Shown here: positions 34,190 through 41,134 of the stretch, in pieces
Numbering within the stretch: the first letter of the stretch is position 1
Layout of the letters: the number at the start of each line of letters is the position of its first letter
Origin: Alphaproteobacteria bacterium
GTDB lineage: Bacteria; Pseudomonadota; Alphaproteobacteria; Geminicoccales; Geminicoccaceae
Length of the DNA stretch: 64,000 nt
Reading direction: 5' to 3'
Assembly (NCBI GenBank): GCA_026982705.1
Contig: JALSGP010000033.1
Coordinates: forward strand, 124,001 to 188,000
Notes under the pieces: model-generated
The model's database searches: none
The model's input: only the letters and a program-made list of their open reading frames with translations
Told to the model about the DNA's origin: nothing
Translations under genes and position numbers: made by a program

Positions 34190-34744
34190 ATGGGCGTGCG
34201 CGCGATGTTCCGGCGACGGTGCCTGGCGATGCTGGGAGCGGCACTGCTGCTGGCGGCGGGGCCGCTGTGGGCCGCCGGCGACGGAGAGCCGCCGCGGGCG
34301 GAAGCGGGGCGTCCCGCGCCCGACGTCACCTTCACCACCCTCGACGGTCGGACCCTGCGTCTCTCGGACTTCCGCGGCCGGCCGGTGATGCTGTGGTTCA
34401 TCACCACCTGGTGTCCCTCCTGTACCGCCTCGGCACGGGAACTCGACCGGCGCATCGAGGAGCTGGACGAGACCGACCTCGCGATCGTGGTGCTGAAGCT
34501 CTACGAGAATCTGGGCTACGAGGGGCCGCCCCTCGCGCGTTTCGTGGAGGACAACGCACCAGGTCTGCGCGATCACCCGCGGGTCGTCTGGGGCGAGGCG
34601 GATTTCGAGACGAGCCGCATCTACGATCCCCAGGCCATCACGGATCTCTACTGGCTGATCGACCGTGACGGGATCCTCTGGGGATCGGAACGGGCACCCG
34701 CCGCCACGTTCACCACCATCCTGGATTTCGCGGAGATGCAGTAG
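34190..34744 (+). CDS. TlpA-like thiol-disulfide oxidoreductase
   Basis: 184 aa, exported (signal peptide about residues 1-28, ending LLAAGPLWAAG). Thioredoxin-like fold of the AhpC-TSA/redoxin group: GRPAPDVTFTTLDGRTLRLSDFRGRPVMLWFITTWCPSC in pieces, with the active pair Cys75-Pro-Ser-Cys78. The later part (IYDPQAITDLYWLIDRDG) has the cis-Pro region less typical than in TlpA. Probably periplasmic or membrane-tethered. Its stop is 2 nt before the start of a membrane protein with two adjacent cysteines, suggesting a redox pair. Confidence 0.82.
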   Translation: MGVRAMFRRRCLAMLGAALLLAAGPLWAAGDGEPPRAEAGRPAPDVTFTTLDGRTLRLSDFRGRPVMLWFITTWCPSCTASARELDRRIEELDETDLAIVVLKLYENLGYEGPPLARFVEDNAPGLRDHPRVVWGEADFETSRIYDPQAITDLYWLIDRDGILWGSERAPAATFTTILDFAEMQ

Positions 34745-34746
34745 GG

Positions 34747-35289
34747 ATGTACGAGATCGCCGATCGATACCGGATCGTCTTCCGCGGCGTGTTCCACGAG
34801 AGGCGATATCGCAGGCTCGCGCTCGTCCTTTTCGTGCTGCTGGCGGCGTTCTATCTGTCGGTGTTGCCGGCCACCTTCACCGGTGGATATGTGGGCTGGG
34901 TCAGTCTCCGCTTCCTGACGCCCACCCTCGCCTTCTTCGCGCTGGCGCTGGCGGCGGCCGCCGCCCTCACCTTCACCCTCGCCGTCCACGGCTTCCGCAC
35001 CGCGGCCGGGGCCGGCGCCCGGGGGACCGGCGTCCTCGGCGGTGTGCTGGCGATCCTGCCGAGCATGCTGTGCTGCACGCCGGTGATCCCGACGCTGCTG
35101 GCCCTGCTCGGCGCCACCACCCCCACCCTCTTCACCCTGAGCGGTCGCATCCAGGGTTTCTTCGCCACCTGGGAGATCCCGCTGCTCGCCGCGGCCCTGC
35201 TGCTCCTGCTGGGGGCGCTGCACCGCACCGTGCTGCGTCTCTCGGGGAGCTGCGCCAGGCGCCCGGCCCTCCGGGCGCACGGCGTCTGA
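34747..35289 (+). CDS. membrane protein with vicinal cysteines (LCCTPVIP)
   Basis: 180 aa with about four membrane segments (residues 24-41, 55-80, 96-122 and 142-163). The third begins LPSMLCCTPVIPTLLALLG, with adjacent Cys109-Cys110 next to Pro residues; this recalls the PCxxP motifs of CcdA/DsbD and the vicinal cysteines of MerT, but the protein is neither by length or layout. Located directly after a thioredoxin-like gene with which it shares a promoter, it may pass electrons across the membrane or bind metal. I do not recognise a characterised family. Confidence 0.75.
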   Translation: MYEIADRYRIVFRGVFHERRYRRLALVLFVLLAAFYLSVLPATFTGGYVGWVSLRFLTPTLAFFALALAAAAALTFTLAVHGFRTAAGAGARGTGVLGGVLAILPSMLCCTPVIPTLLALLGATTPTLFTLSGRIQGFFATWEIPLLAAALLLLLGALHRTVLRLSGSCARRPALRAHGV

Positions 35290-35293
35290 CCGC

Positions 35294-36709
35294 TCATCCG
35301 GCGGCGGGTTCGGGGGCGGCCGGCACCGGCGCGGCGGCGCGAGCGGGAAAGCGGATGCGCGCGATCAACCCCGGCGCCGCATCGTCCAGCTCGAGCTCGG
35401 CACCGTGCAGATGGGCGACCGCTTCCACCAGTGACAGACCGAGACCGTTGCCCGGGGTGGAGCGGTCGGGGTCCAGCCGGACGAAGCGCTTGCGGGCGCG
35501 CTCGCGCTGGTCGGGCGGAATGCCCGGACCGTTGTCCACCACCTCCACCACCGGCGGCGGGCCGCGCCGCACCCTGAGCTCCACCCGCCCGCCCTCGGGC
35601 GTGTACTTGACGGCGTTGTCCACGAGATTGGCCACCGCCTGGGCCAGCAACTGGCGGTGTCCCGAGACGCAGGCGGGCGATTCCAGGCTCTGGACCAGCC
35701 GGATGGCGCGTTCCTCGGCGAGGGGTTCGTAGAGCTCGGCCACGTCGGCGGCGACGGCGGCGAGGTCCACCGGCTCCAGCTCCGCCTCCAGCGTGCCGGA
35801 TTCGGCGCGGGCGATGGCCAGCAGCGCGTCGAAGGTGGCGATCAGCCCCTCGATGTCGCGCATGGCCTCCTCCAGCACCTCGCGGGCCTTGCCCACGTCC
35901 AGCTCGCCCATGAGGGCCAGTTCGATGCGCGCGTGGAGACGGGTCAGCGGCGTGCGCAGATCGTGGGCCACGTTGTCCGTCACCTCGCGCATCGCCCGCA
36001 CCAGCTCCTCGATGCGATCCAGCATGGCGTTGAGATTGCGGGCCAGTTCGTCGAACTCGTCGTCGCTGCCCTCGGTGCGGATGCGCCGGGACAGGTCCCC
36101 CGCCATGATGCGCTCGGTGGCGCGATTGATTCCCTCGAGGCGGGCGAGTGTCCAGCGCGAGAGGGCGAAGCCGCCCAGCACGCCGATCACGAGGATGAGA
36201 CCGCCGCCCAGCATGATGGCGTTGGCCAGCATGTGCTGGACGCCGATGCGGTCGGAGACGTCGCGTCCCACCAGCAGCCGCCAGCGGCCGGCCACCAGGA
36301 AGCGGCGGGCCAGGGCCTCGCGGCGCAGGACCTCGCCGTCGCGGCCACGGCGCTCGAAGGTGAAGCGGATGGTCCCGTCCTCGTTCTCCTCCCCCTGCGG
36401 CCAGCGGTCGAGATTGCCGGCGATCCAGCGCCCGTCGGCGTCGATCAGCAGATAGAGGCTGGCGCGGTCGCGGGCCGCCTCGGCACGGCGGCGGATGACC
36501 TCGGTGAGGCCGCGGATGCCGCGCTGGCGGAACTGCTCCTCGAGGCCGGTGATCTCGGCGGCGATGGTCTCGCGGGTCTGGCGCTCCATGAAGCCCACCG
36601 CCGATTCGTAGACGAAGGCGAGGAGCGCCAGGGCCGAGATGCCGAACACCCCGAGATAGGCGAGGGTGAGCCTAAAGGTCGCCGTGCGGAGAAGTCTTCC
36701 GAGGATCAC
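35294..36709 (-). CDS. sensor histidine kinase
   Basis: 471 aa. Two membrane helices (residues about 13-33 and 160-185) frame a periplasmic sensor of roughly 125 residues; a HAMP domain follows (LEGINRATERIMAGDLSRRI), then the phospho-acceptor His in VTDNVAHDLRTPLTRLHARIE and the ATPase motifs N (LLAQAVANLVDNAVKYTPEGG), G1 (VVEVVDNGPGIPP) and G2 (STPGNGLGLSLVEAV). GTG start at 36709, 38 nt inside the end of the response-regulator gene, so the two are coupled. Confidence 0.93.
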   Translation of the reverse strand: MILGRLLRTATFRLTLAYLGVFGISALALLAFVYESAVGFMERQTRETIAAEITGLEEQFRQRGIRGLTEVIRRRAEAARDRASLYLLIDADGRWIAGNLDRWPQGEENEDGTIRFTFERRGRDGEVLRREALARRFLVAGRWRLLVGRDVSDRIGVQHMLANAIMLGGGLILVIGVLGGFALSRWTLARLEGINRATERIMAGDLSRRIRTEGSDDEFDELARNLNAMLDRIEELVRAMREVTDNVAHDLRTPLTRLHARIELALMGELDVGKAREVLEEAMRDIEGLIATFDALLAIARAESGTLEAELEPVDLAAVAADVAELYEPLAEERAIRLVQSLESPACVSGHRQLLAQAVANLVDNAVKYTPEGGRVELRVRRGPPPVVEVVDNGPGIPPDQRERARKRFVRLDPDRSTPGNGLGLSLVEAVAHLHGAELELDDAAPGLIARIRFPARAAAPVPAAPEPAAG

Positions 36710-37382
36710 GCAGCGAGTACCCCGCCCCGCGGATGGTCTGGATCAGGGGCACCTCGAATCCCCTGTCGATCTTCTGCCTGAGGCGGCTGATGTGGACGTC
36801 GATGACGTTGGTCTGGGGATCGAAGCGATAGTCCCACACCTTCTCCAGCAGCATGGTGCGGGTCATCACCTGCTCGGCGTGGCGCATCAGCACCTCGAGC
36901 AGCTTGAACTCCCGCGGCTGCAGCTCGATGGTGCGCCCCGCCCGCGTCACCTTGCGGGTGAGCAGGTCCATCTCGAGATCGGCATAGCGCAGCACCGTCT
37001 CCCGCGCCTCCGCCGCCGGCGCCATCCGCCGTCGCGCCAGCACCTCGAGGCGCGCCAGCAGTTCGGCGAAGGCGTATGGCTTGACCAGATAGTCGTCGCC
37101 GCCGGCGCGCAGACCCTTGACCCGGTCGTCCACCTGGCCGAGGGCGGAGAGGAACAGCACCGGCGTGGTGTTGCCGGTGGCGCGCAGGGTCTGGACGAGG
37201 GCGAGGCCGTCGAGACCCGGCAGCAGCCGGTCCACCACCAGCACGTCGTAGTCGCCGGTCTGGGCCATGAGCAGTCCGTCGCGGCCGTCGTGGGCCACGT
37301 CCACCACATGCCCGGCCTCGCGCAGGCCCTTGGCCATGTACGAGGCGGCCTCGCGGTCGTCCTCGATCACCAGCACCCGCAT
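36672..37382 (-). CDS. OmpR-family response regulator
   Basis: 236 aa. The receiver domain has the acidic pair after VLVIEDD, the phosphorylated Asp51 in VLVVDRLLPGLDG, the Thr/Ser position in VLFLSALGQ and Lys in DDYLVKPYAF. The C-terminal winged helix shows ELQPREFKLLEVLMRHAEQVMTR and VIDVHISRLRQKID with IQTIRGAGYSL. It is placed between a DegP-type protease and its kinase, so it probably responds to envelope stress; that link is inference from position. Confidence 0.94.
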   Translation of the reverse strand: MRVLVIEDDREAASYMAKGLREAGHVVDVAHDGRDGLLMAQTGDYDVLVVDRLLPGLDGLALVQTLRATGNTTPVLFLSALGQVDDRVKGLRAGGDDYLVKPYAFAELLARLEVLARRRMAPAAEARETVLRYADLEMDLLTRKVTRAGRTIELQPREFKLLEVLMRHAEQVMTRTMLLEKVWDYRFDPQTNVIDVHISRLRQKIDRGFEVPLIQTIRGAGYSLRDPRKTSPHGDL

Positions 37383-37404
37383 GGCAGCCCGTGAGATAGG
37401 GCGG

Positions 37405-37444
37405 CGGGGAGCCGGCGGGAGGGGCGGGATCCCCCGGCTCCCCG
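37405..37444 (-). promoter_or_regulatory. strong hairpin between degP and the response regulator
   Basis: An 11-bp perfect stem (37405-37415 with 37434-37444, CGGGGAGCCGG against its complement) and an 18-nt loop lie in the 68-nt gap between the degP stop and the response-regulator start. No T-run follows, so it may be a processing or stabilising element that sets different protease and regulator levels. Confidence 0.5.
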
Positions 37445-37450
37445 ACGCGC

Positions 37451-38974
37451 TCACTCCTGCTCCAGCGGCAGCGCCACGAAGCGCGGCTGCTCGCCCCGGA
37501 ACACCCTCAGCAGCACCGCCCTGCGCCCGGCCTTCTCGGCCGCCCGCACCGCCGCCCGGAGATCGGCGACGCTGCGCACCGGCCGGCCGCCGGCATCGGC
37601 GATCACGTCACCCGGCTGCAGTCCCTTCTCCGCCGCCGGGCCCTCCGGATCCACCTCGAGGATCACGAGCCCCTCCACCCCTTCGGGAATCCGGAAGCGG
37701 GCCCTGAGTTCCGCGTCGAGGACGGCCACCCGCAGACCGAGAGCGGCGGTGCCGGCCGTCCGCTCCTCCGGCGGGGCCTCCGCCCGCTCCACCTCCGCCG
37801 GCATCTCGCCCAGCTCCACCCTCAGGGTGCGGCGTTCGCCGTCGCGGACGACGTCGATGCGCGCCACGTGGCCGGGGCCGGCACGGGCCACCTTCTTGGC
37901 GAGATCGCGGGGATCCTCCACCGGCGCGCCGTCGAAGCCCACCACCACGTCGCCCGGCCGGATGCCGGCCTCGGCGGCGGGCGTGTCCGGCTCCACCCGG
38001 CTGACCAGCGCCCCGCGCGCCTCCTCGAGGCCGAGGGCCCGGGCGATGTCCTCGTCCACCGGCTGGATCAGCACTCCCAGCCAGCCGCGCTCCACCTTCC
38101 CCTTCTCGATGAGCTGGGCCACCACCTCCTTCGCGAGATTGGCGGCGATGGCGAAGCCGATGCCCACATTGCCGCCGGTGGGCGAGAAGATCATGGAATT
38201 GACCCCGATCACCTCGCCGTCGAGGTTGAAGGTGGGACCGCCGGAATTGCCCCGGTTGATGGGGGCGTCGATCTGGATGAAGTCGTCGTAGGGCCCGACG
38301 CCCAGCTCGCGCTTGGTGGCGGAGACGATGCCCGCCGTCACCGTCCCGCCGAGCCCGAAGGGATTGCCCACGGCGACGATCTTGTCGCCGACCCGCACCC
38401 GGTCGCTGTCCCCGAACTCCACGTAGGGGAAGGGGCCGTCGCTCTCGAGCTTGAGGACGGCGAGATCCGTCTTCTCGTCCAGTCCCACCACCTCGGCGGC
38501 GAGCTTGGTGCCGTCGTCGAGGGTGACGGTGATGCGCTCGGCCTCCCGTGCCACGTGCGCGTTGGTGACCACGTGGCCCACCTCGTCGATGATGAAGCCG
38601 GAGCCCACCGCCTCCAGCCGCCGTTCCGGCGGCCGCGGCCCCGGCGGCCGGCCGAAGGGATCGAAATCCGGTCCGAAGAAGCGCCGGAAGAAACGGCGCA
38701 GCTCCGGCGGGATCGGCATCTCCTCCGGCCCCTCCGCCATCTGCTGGCGACGCTCCACCTCCACGTACACCACCGCCGGCACCACCGCCTCCACCAGATC
38801 GGCGTAGCTGCGCTCGAAGTCGGCGCCGGCGCGCACCGCCTCCAGCCGTTCGGCCACCAGATTGCGTCCGGCCCACACGCCGGCGCCCGCCGCCGTGCCG
38901 AGGGCCAGGACCAGGACCCCGATCCGCACCGCTCTCCGGGCGGTGCAGGGGAAACCTCCCCGGATCTCCAGCAT
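37451..38974 (-). CDS. degP: DegP/HtrA-type periplasmic serine protease
   Basis: 507 aa. N-terminal signal anchor (VRIGVLVLALGTAAGAGVWAG), then the trypsin-like domain with His in VVTNAHVAREAE, Asp in DEKTDLAVLKLE and Ser in PINRGNSGGPTFNLDG, followed by two PDZ domains (RGWLGVLIQPVDEDIARALG and EVDPEGPAAEKGLQPGDVIADAGG). It degrades misfolded envelope proteins. The ATG at 38974 has GGGGAGAG upstream; the 27 codons before it in frame lie in the divergent promoter region and were excluded. First gene of degP-regulator-kinase. Confidence 0.94.
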   Translation of the reverse strand: MLEIRGGFPCTARRAVRIGVLVLALGTAAGAGVWAGRNLVAERLEAVRAGADFERSYADLVEAVVPAVVYVEVERRQQMAEGPEEMPIPPELRRFFRRFFGPDFDPFGRPPGPRPPERRLEAVGSGFIIDEVGHVVTNAHVAREAERITVTLDDGTKLAAEVVGLDEKTDLAVLKLESDGPFPYVEFGDSDRVRVGDKIVAVGNPFGLGGTVTAGIVSATKRELGVGPYDDFIQIDAPINRGNSGGPTFNLDGEVIGVNSMIFSPTGGNVGIGFAIAANLAKEVVAQLIEKGKVERGWLGVLIQPVDEDIARALGLEEARGALVSRVEPDTPAAEAGIRPGDVVVGFDGAPVEDPRDLAKKVARAGPGHVARIDVVRDGERRTLRVELGEMPAEVERAEAPPEERTAGTAALGLRVAVLDAELRARFRIPEGVEGLVILEVDPEGPAAEKGLQPGDVIADAGGRPVRSVADLRAAVRAAEKAGRRAVLLRVFRGEQPRFVALPLEQE

Positions 38975-39092
38975 GGTCTCTCCCCGCTCGTCCGTTGCGA
39001 CCCGCGTCGTGGTGGCGGATCCGACTGACCGCCGCCTTGTCGCGGGGTGAAACATCGGTCATGGACGGCGCGAACGCAACGGACCCCCCACG

Positions 39093-39809
39093 GTGCGCAT
39101 CGCCCTTTTCCGGCCTCCACCGGCGACGGAACGCGTCACGTTGCTGGCAGCGGTGGACGGGGCGGCGGCGGTGGCGGCCGCCGACCGTGCCCGGCTGCTG
39201 CTGCTGCCGGCCGGCGTGTGGCCGCCGCGGGGTGGCGAGAGCGCCGACGGCCCCTTCGCCGAGGGGCTCGCCACCGTCGCCGCCCGGCATCGCCTAGCGC
39301 TGATCGCCGGACTGGTGGAGGAGGCCTTCGGGCACCGCTTCGATTCCGCCCTCGTCTTCGGCGCCGACGGCCGTGCCCGCGGCCACTACCGCCGGGTCCA
39401 CCTGGCGGCGGAGGGGGAGCGCTTCGCCGCCGGCCGCTGGGGCCTGGTGGCGCCGCTGGAATGCGGCCCCACCGCGGTGGTGATGGGGGCGGATCTGTGG
39501 GTGCCGGAATACATCCGCGCGCTGGTGCTGACGGGGGCGCGGCTGGTGGTGGGCTTGGACCGCGCCGCCGCGGCGGCGACGGCCGTGCTGGCCGCGGCCC
39601 GCGCGCTGGAGAACGGCGTACCCCTGGTCTGGGCCGCCGTGAGCGGCCCCGCGGGTCTGTGGAGACCGGACGGCACGCACGTCTCCGTCGAGGAGGCCCC
39701 GGGGACCGTCCGCCTCGTCACGGTGACGGGGACCACCCCGGCCCTCCGTCCCGTCCGCCGCCATCCCCGGCTCTACCGGCCGGTGTGCGGGGAGGAGGAC
39801 CGGGACTGA
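39093..39809 (+). CDS. nitrilase-fold protein lacking the catalytic triad
   Basis: 238 aa that follows the carbon-nitrogen hydrolase fold along its length (LALIAGLVEEAFGHRFDSALVFGADGRARGHYRRVHL in two parts, and the RALENGVPLVWA segment). All three catalytic residues are replaced: the Glu of the PE motif is Ala40 (LLLLPAGVW), the Lys of YRKVHL is Arg101, and the Cys of the C-Y-D motif is Gly132 (VVMGADLWVPEY). The structural Glu in AAEGERF remains. The reading frame is intact and codon use matches neighbours, so this looks like a maintained pseudoenzyme, perhaps a binding protein. GTG start at 39093; divergent from degP. Confidence 0.72.
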   Translation: MRIALFRPPPATERVTLLAAVDGAAAVAAADRARLLLLPAGVWPPRGGESADGPFAEGLATVAARHRLALIAGLVEEAFGHRFDSALVFGADGRARGHYRRVHLAAEGERFAAGRWGLVAPLECGPTAVVMGADLWVPEYIRALVLTGARLVVGLDRAAAAATAVLAAARALENGVPLVWAAVSGPAGLWRPDGTHVSVEEAPGTVRLVTVTGTTPALRPVRRHPRLYRPVCGEEDRD

Positions 39810-39816
39810 TCGGCAC

Positions 39817-39984
39817 TCACGAAGGGGACGCGGTCCCGTCCCCGCGTCCCGCTTCCGGCACCGCCGTGCCGACGGGTGGCAGCAGCGCCAGCACCCAGCA
39901 CGGCGGACAGGTCCAGAACAGCCAGGGTGCGGCCGCGAGCGAGGTCACCAGCCACGCCCGCGGCGCCGGCCAGGGCCCCGCCAT
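39817..39984 (-). CDS. small membrane protein with CPPC motif, coupled to hsp20
   Basis: 55 aa; the ATG at 39984 overlaps the hsp20 stop as TGATG, a classic coupling arrangement. Residues 11-37 form one hydrophobic segment, WLVTSLAAAPWLFWTC then PPCWVLALLPP, with Cys26-Pro-Pro-Cys29 inside it. The tail is Gly/Asp/Pro-rich. GC at third codon positions is high as in real genes here. No known family; metal- or redox-binding is a guess. Confidence 0.5.
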   Translation of the reverse strand: MAGPWPAPRAWLVTSLAAAPWLFWTCPPCWVLALLPPVGTAVPEAGRGDGTASPS

Positions 39985-40475
39985 CACGCCGCCTTCACCT
40001 CGATGCGGCGCACCGGCTGCTGCGCCGTCTCGGGCTTGGGCAGGGTGATGCGCAGGACACCACGGTCGAAGACCGCCTCGGCCCTGTCCGGATCCACCTC
40101 CGCCGGCAGGCGGATGGTGCGCTCGAAGCGGCCGAAGCGGCGCTCGATCAGGTGCCGGTTCTCGCCCCTCTCCTCGTGCTCGTCTCGCTTCTCGCCGCGG
40201 ATCACCAGCAGGTCACCGCGCACCTCCACCTGGACGTCCTTCGGATCGACGCCCGGCAGCTCCACGGTGACGCGGCAGGCCTTCTCGTCCTCCGTCACGT
40301 CCACCTCGGGCAGCAGCGTCGCCGTGCCCGCGGCTCCGAACACCGTGGGCCAGGTGCGGGTGAACTCGTCGAACAGCCGGTCGATCTCGCGGCGGATGGC
40401 GACGAAGGGATCCTCCCACGCCTCGCGGTTGGCGGGCGTGAGGGTGCGGAAGGGAACGGGCACACGACCCAGCAT
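39984..40475 (-). CDS. small heat shock protein Hsp20
   Basis: 163 aa. The alpha-crystallin domain spans about residues 50-150: LLPEVDVTEDEKACRVTVELPGVDPKDVQVEV, LLVIRGEKRDEHEE, ERRFGRFERTIRLPAEVD and FDRGVLRITLPKPE with the family GVLxIxxPK ending. ATP-independent holdase for unfolding proteins. AAGGAGGA precedes the ATG at 40475. Second gene of an Hsp20 pair. Confidence 0.93.
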   Translation of the reverse strand: MLGRVPVPFRTLTPANREAWEDPFVAIRREIDRLFDEFTRTWPTVFGAAGTATLLPEVDVTEDEKACRVTVELPGVDPKDVQVEVRGDLLVIRGEKRDEHEERGENRHLIERRFGRFERTIRLPAEVDPDRAEAVFDRGVLRITLPKPETAQQPVRRIEVKAA

Positions 40476-40518
40476 GGCTCGTCCTCCTTCGATGGCTCGA
40501 CACCTCGGTACCCGTGGT

Positions 40519-40546
40519 CACCTCGGCATCGTCCGCGGTCGAGGTG
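40519..40546 (-). promoter_or_regulatory. inverted repeat between the two hsp20 genes
   Basis: A 7-bp stem CACCTCG/CGAGGTG (40519-40525 with 40540-40546) in the 74-nt gap. A second copy of CACCTCG at 40501-40507 could compete for the same partner, giving two alternative folds upstream of the second gene's ribosome-binding site. Confidence 0.35.
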
Positions 40547-40549
40547 CGC

Positions 40550-41077
40550 TCAGGCGGCCTGCACCTCGACCCGGCCGGTCTCCGTCGCGGCGGTGTCCGC
40601 GTCCTTCTCCCCGCCGCACGGCTCGCTGCGGCTCTCCACCGCCTGCGCCTCCAGCGTCCGCTCGCCCCGGATGGGGATGCGCCGCGGCTTCAGGGCCTCG
40701 GGGATCTCGCGGACCAGCTCGATCACCAGGAGCCCGTTCTCGAGGCGCGCCTCCACCACCCGCACATGGTCGGCGAGCTGGAAGCGCCGTTCGAAGGCAC
40801 GGCCGGCGATGCCACGGTGGAGATACTCCACCTTCGGCTCCTCCTGCCGCCTGCCGCGCACCACGAGGAGGTTGGGCTCGGTCACCACCTCCAGGTCCTC
40901 GGGCCGGAAACCGGCCACCGCCATCACGATGCGGTAGCGGTCCTCGCCGTGCTTCTCGATGTTGTAGGGCGGATAGGAGCTTCCCTCGTCCACCTGCAGC
41001 GCCTGATCCAGAAGCCGCCACAGATGGTCGAAGCCGACGGTGGACCGCATCAGCGGTGCGAAGTCCAGTGCGGGCAT
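40550..41077 (-). CDS. small heat shock protein, IbpA-like Hsp20
   Basis: 175 aa. N-terminus FAPLMRSTVGFDHLWRLLDQAL and SYPPYNIEKHGEDRYRIVMAVAGFRPEDLEV are typical of the IbpA/HspA class; YLHRGIAGRAFERRFQLADHVRV and LENGLLVIELVREIPE complete the alpha-crystallin domain. The C-terminus has PRRIPI, the I-x-I contact motif. GGAGGA lies before the ATG at 41077; the preceding in-frame 14 codons were excluded on that basis. A heat-shock-type promoter lies just upstream. Confidence 0.94.
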   Translation of the reverse strand: MPALDFAPLMRSTVGFDHLWRLLDQALQVDEGSSYPPYNIEKHGEDRYRIVMAVAGFRPEDLEVVTEPNLLVVRGRRQEEPKVEYLHRGIAGRAFERRFQLADHVRVVEARLENGLLVIELVREIPEALKPRRIPIRGERTLEAQAVESRSEPCGGEKDADTAATETGRVEVQAA

Positions 41078-41134
41078 GACGGGTCCTCCTTCGAGCGACT
41101 CCCACACGGGCGGTCCCATGGCGGCGACCGCCGA

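Noticed and set aside
41078-41134. ROSE-type RNA thermometer before the first hsp20 gene
   Set aside because: The GGAGGA site has no U/G-rich partner or conserved UUGCU-like strand nearby.
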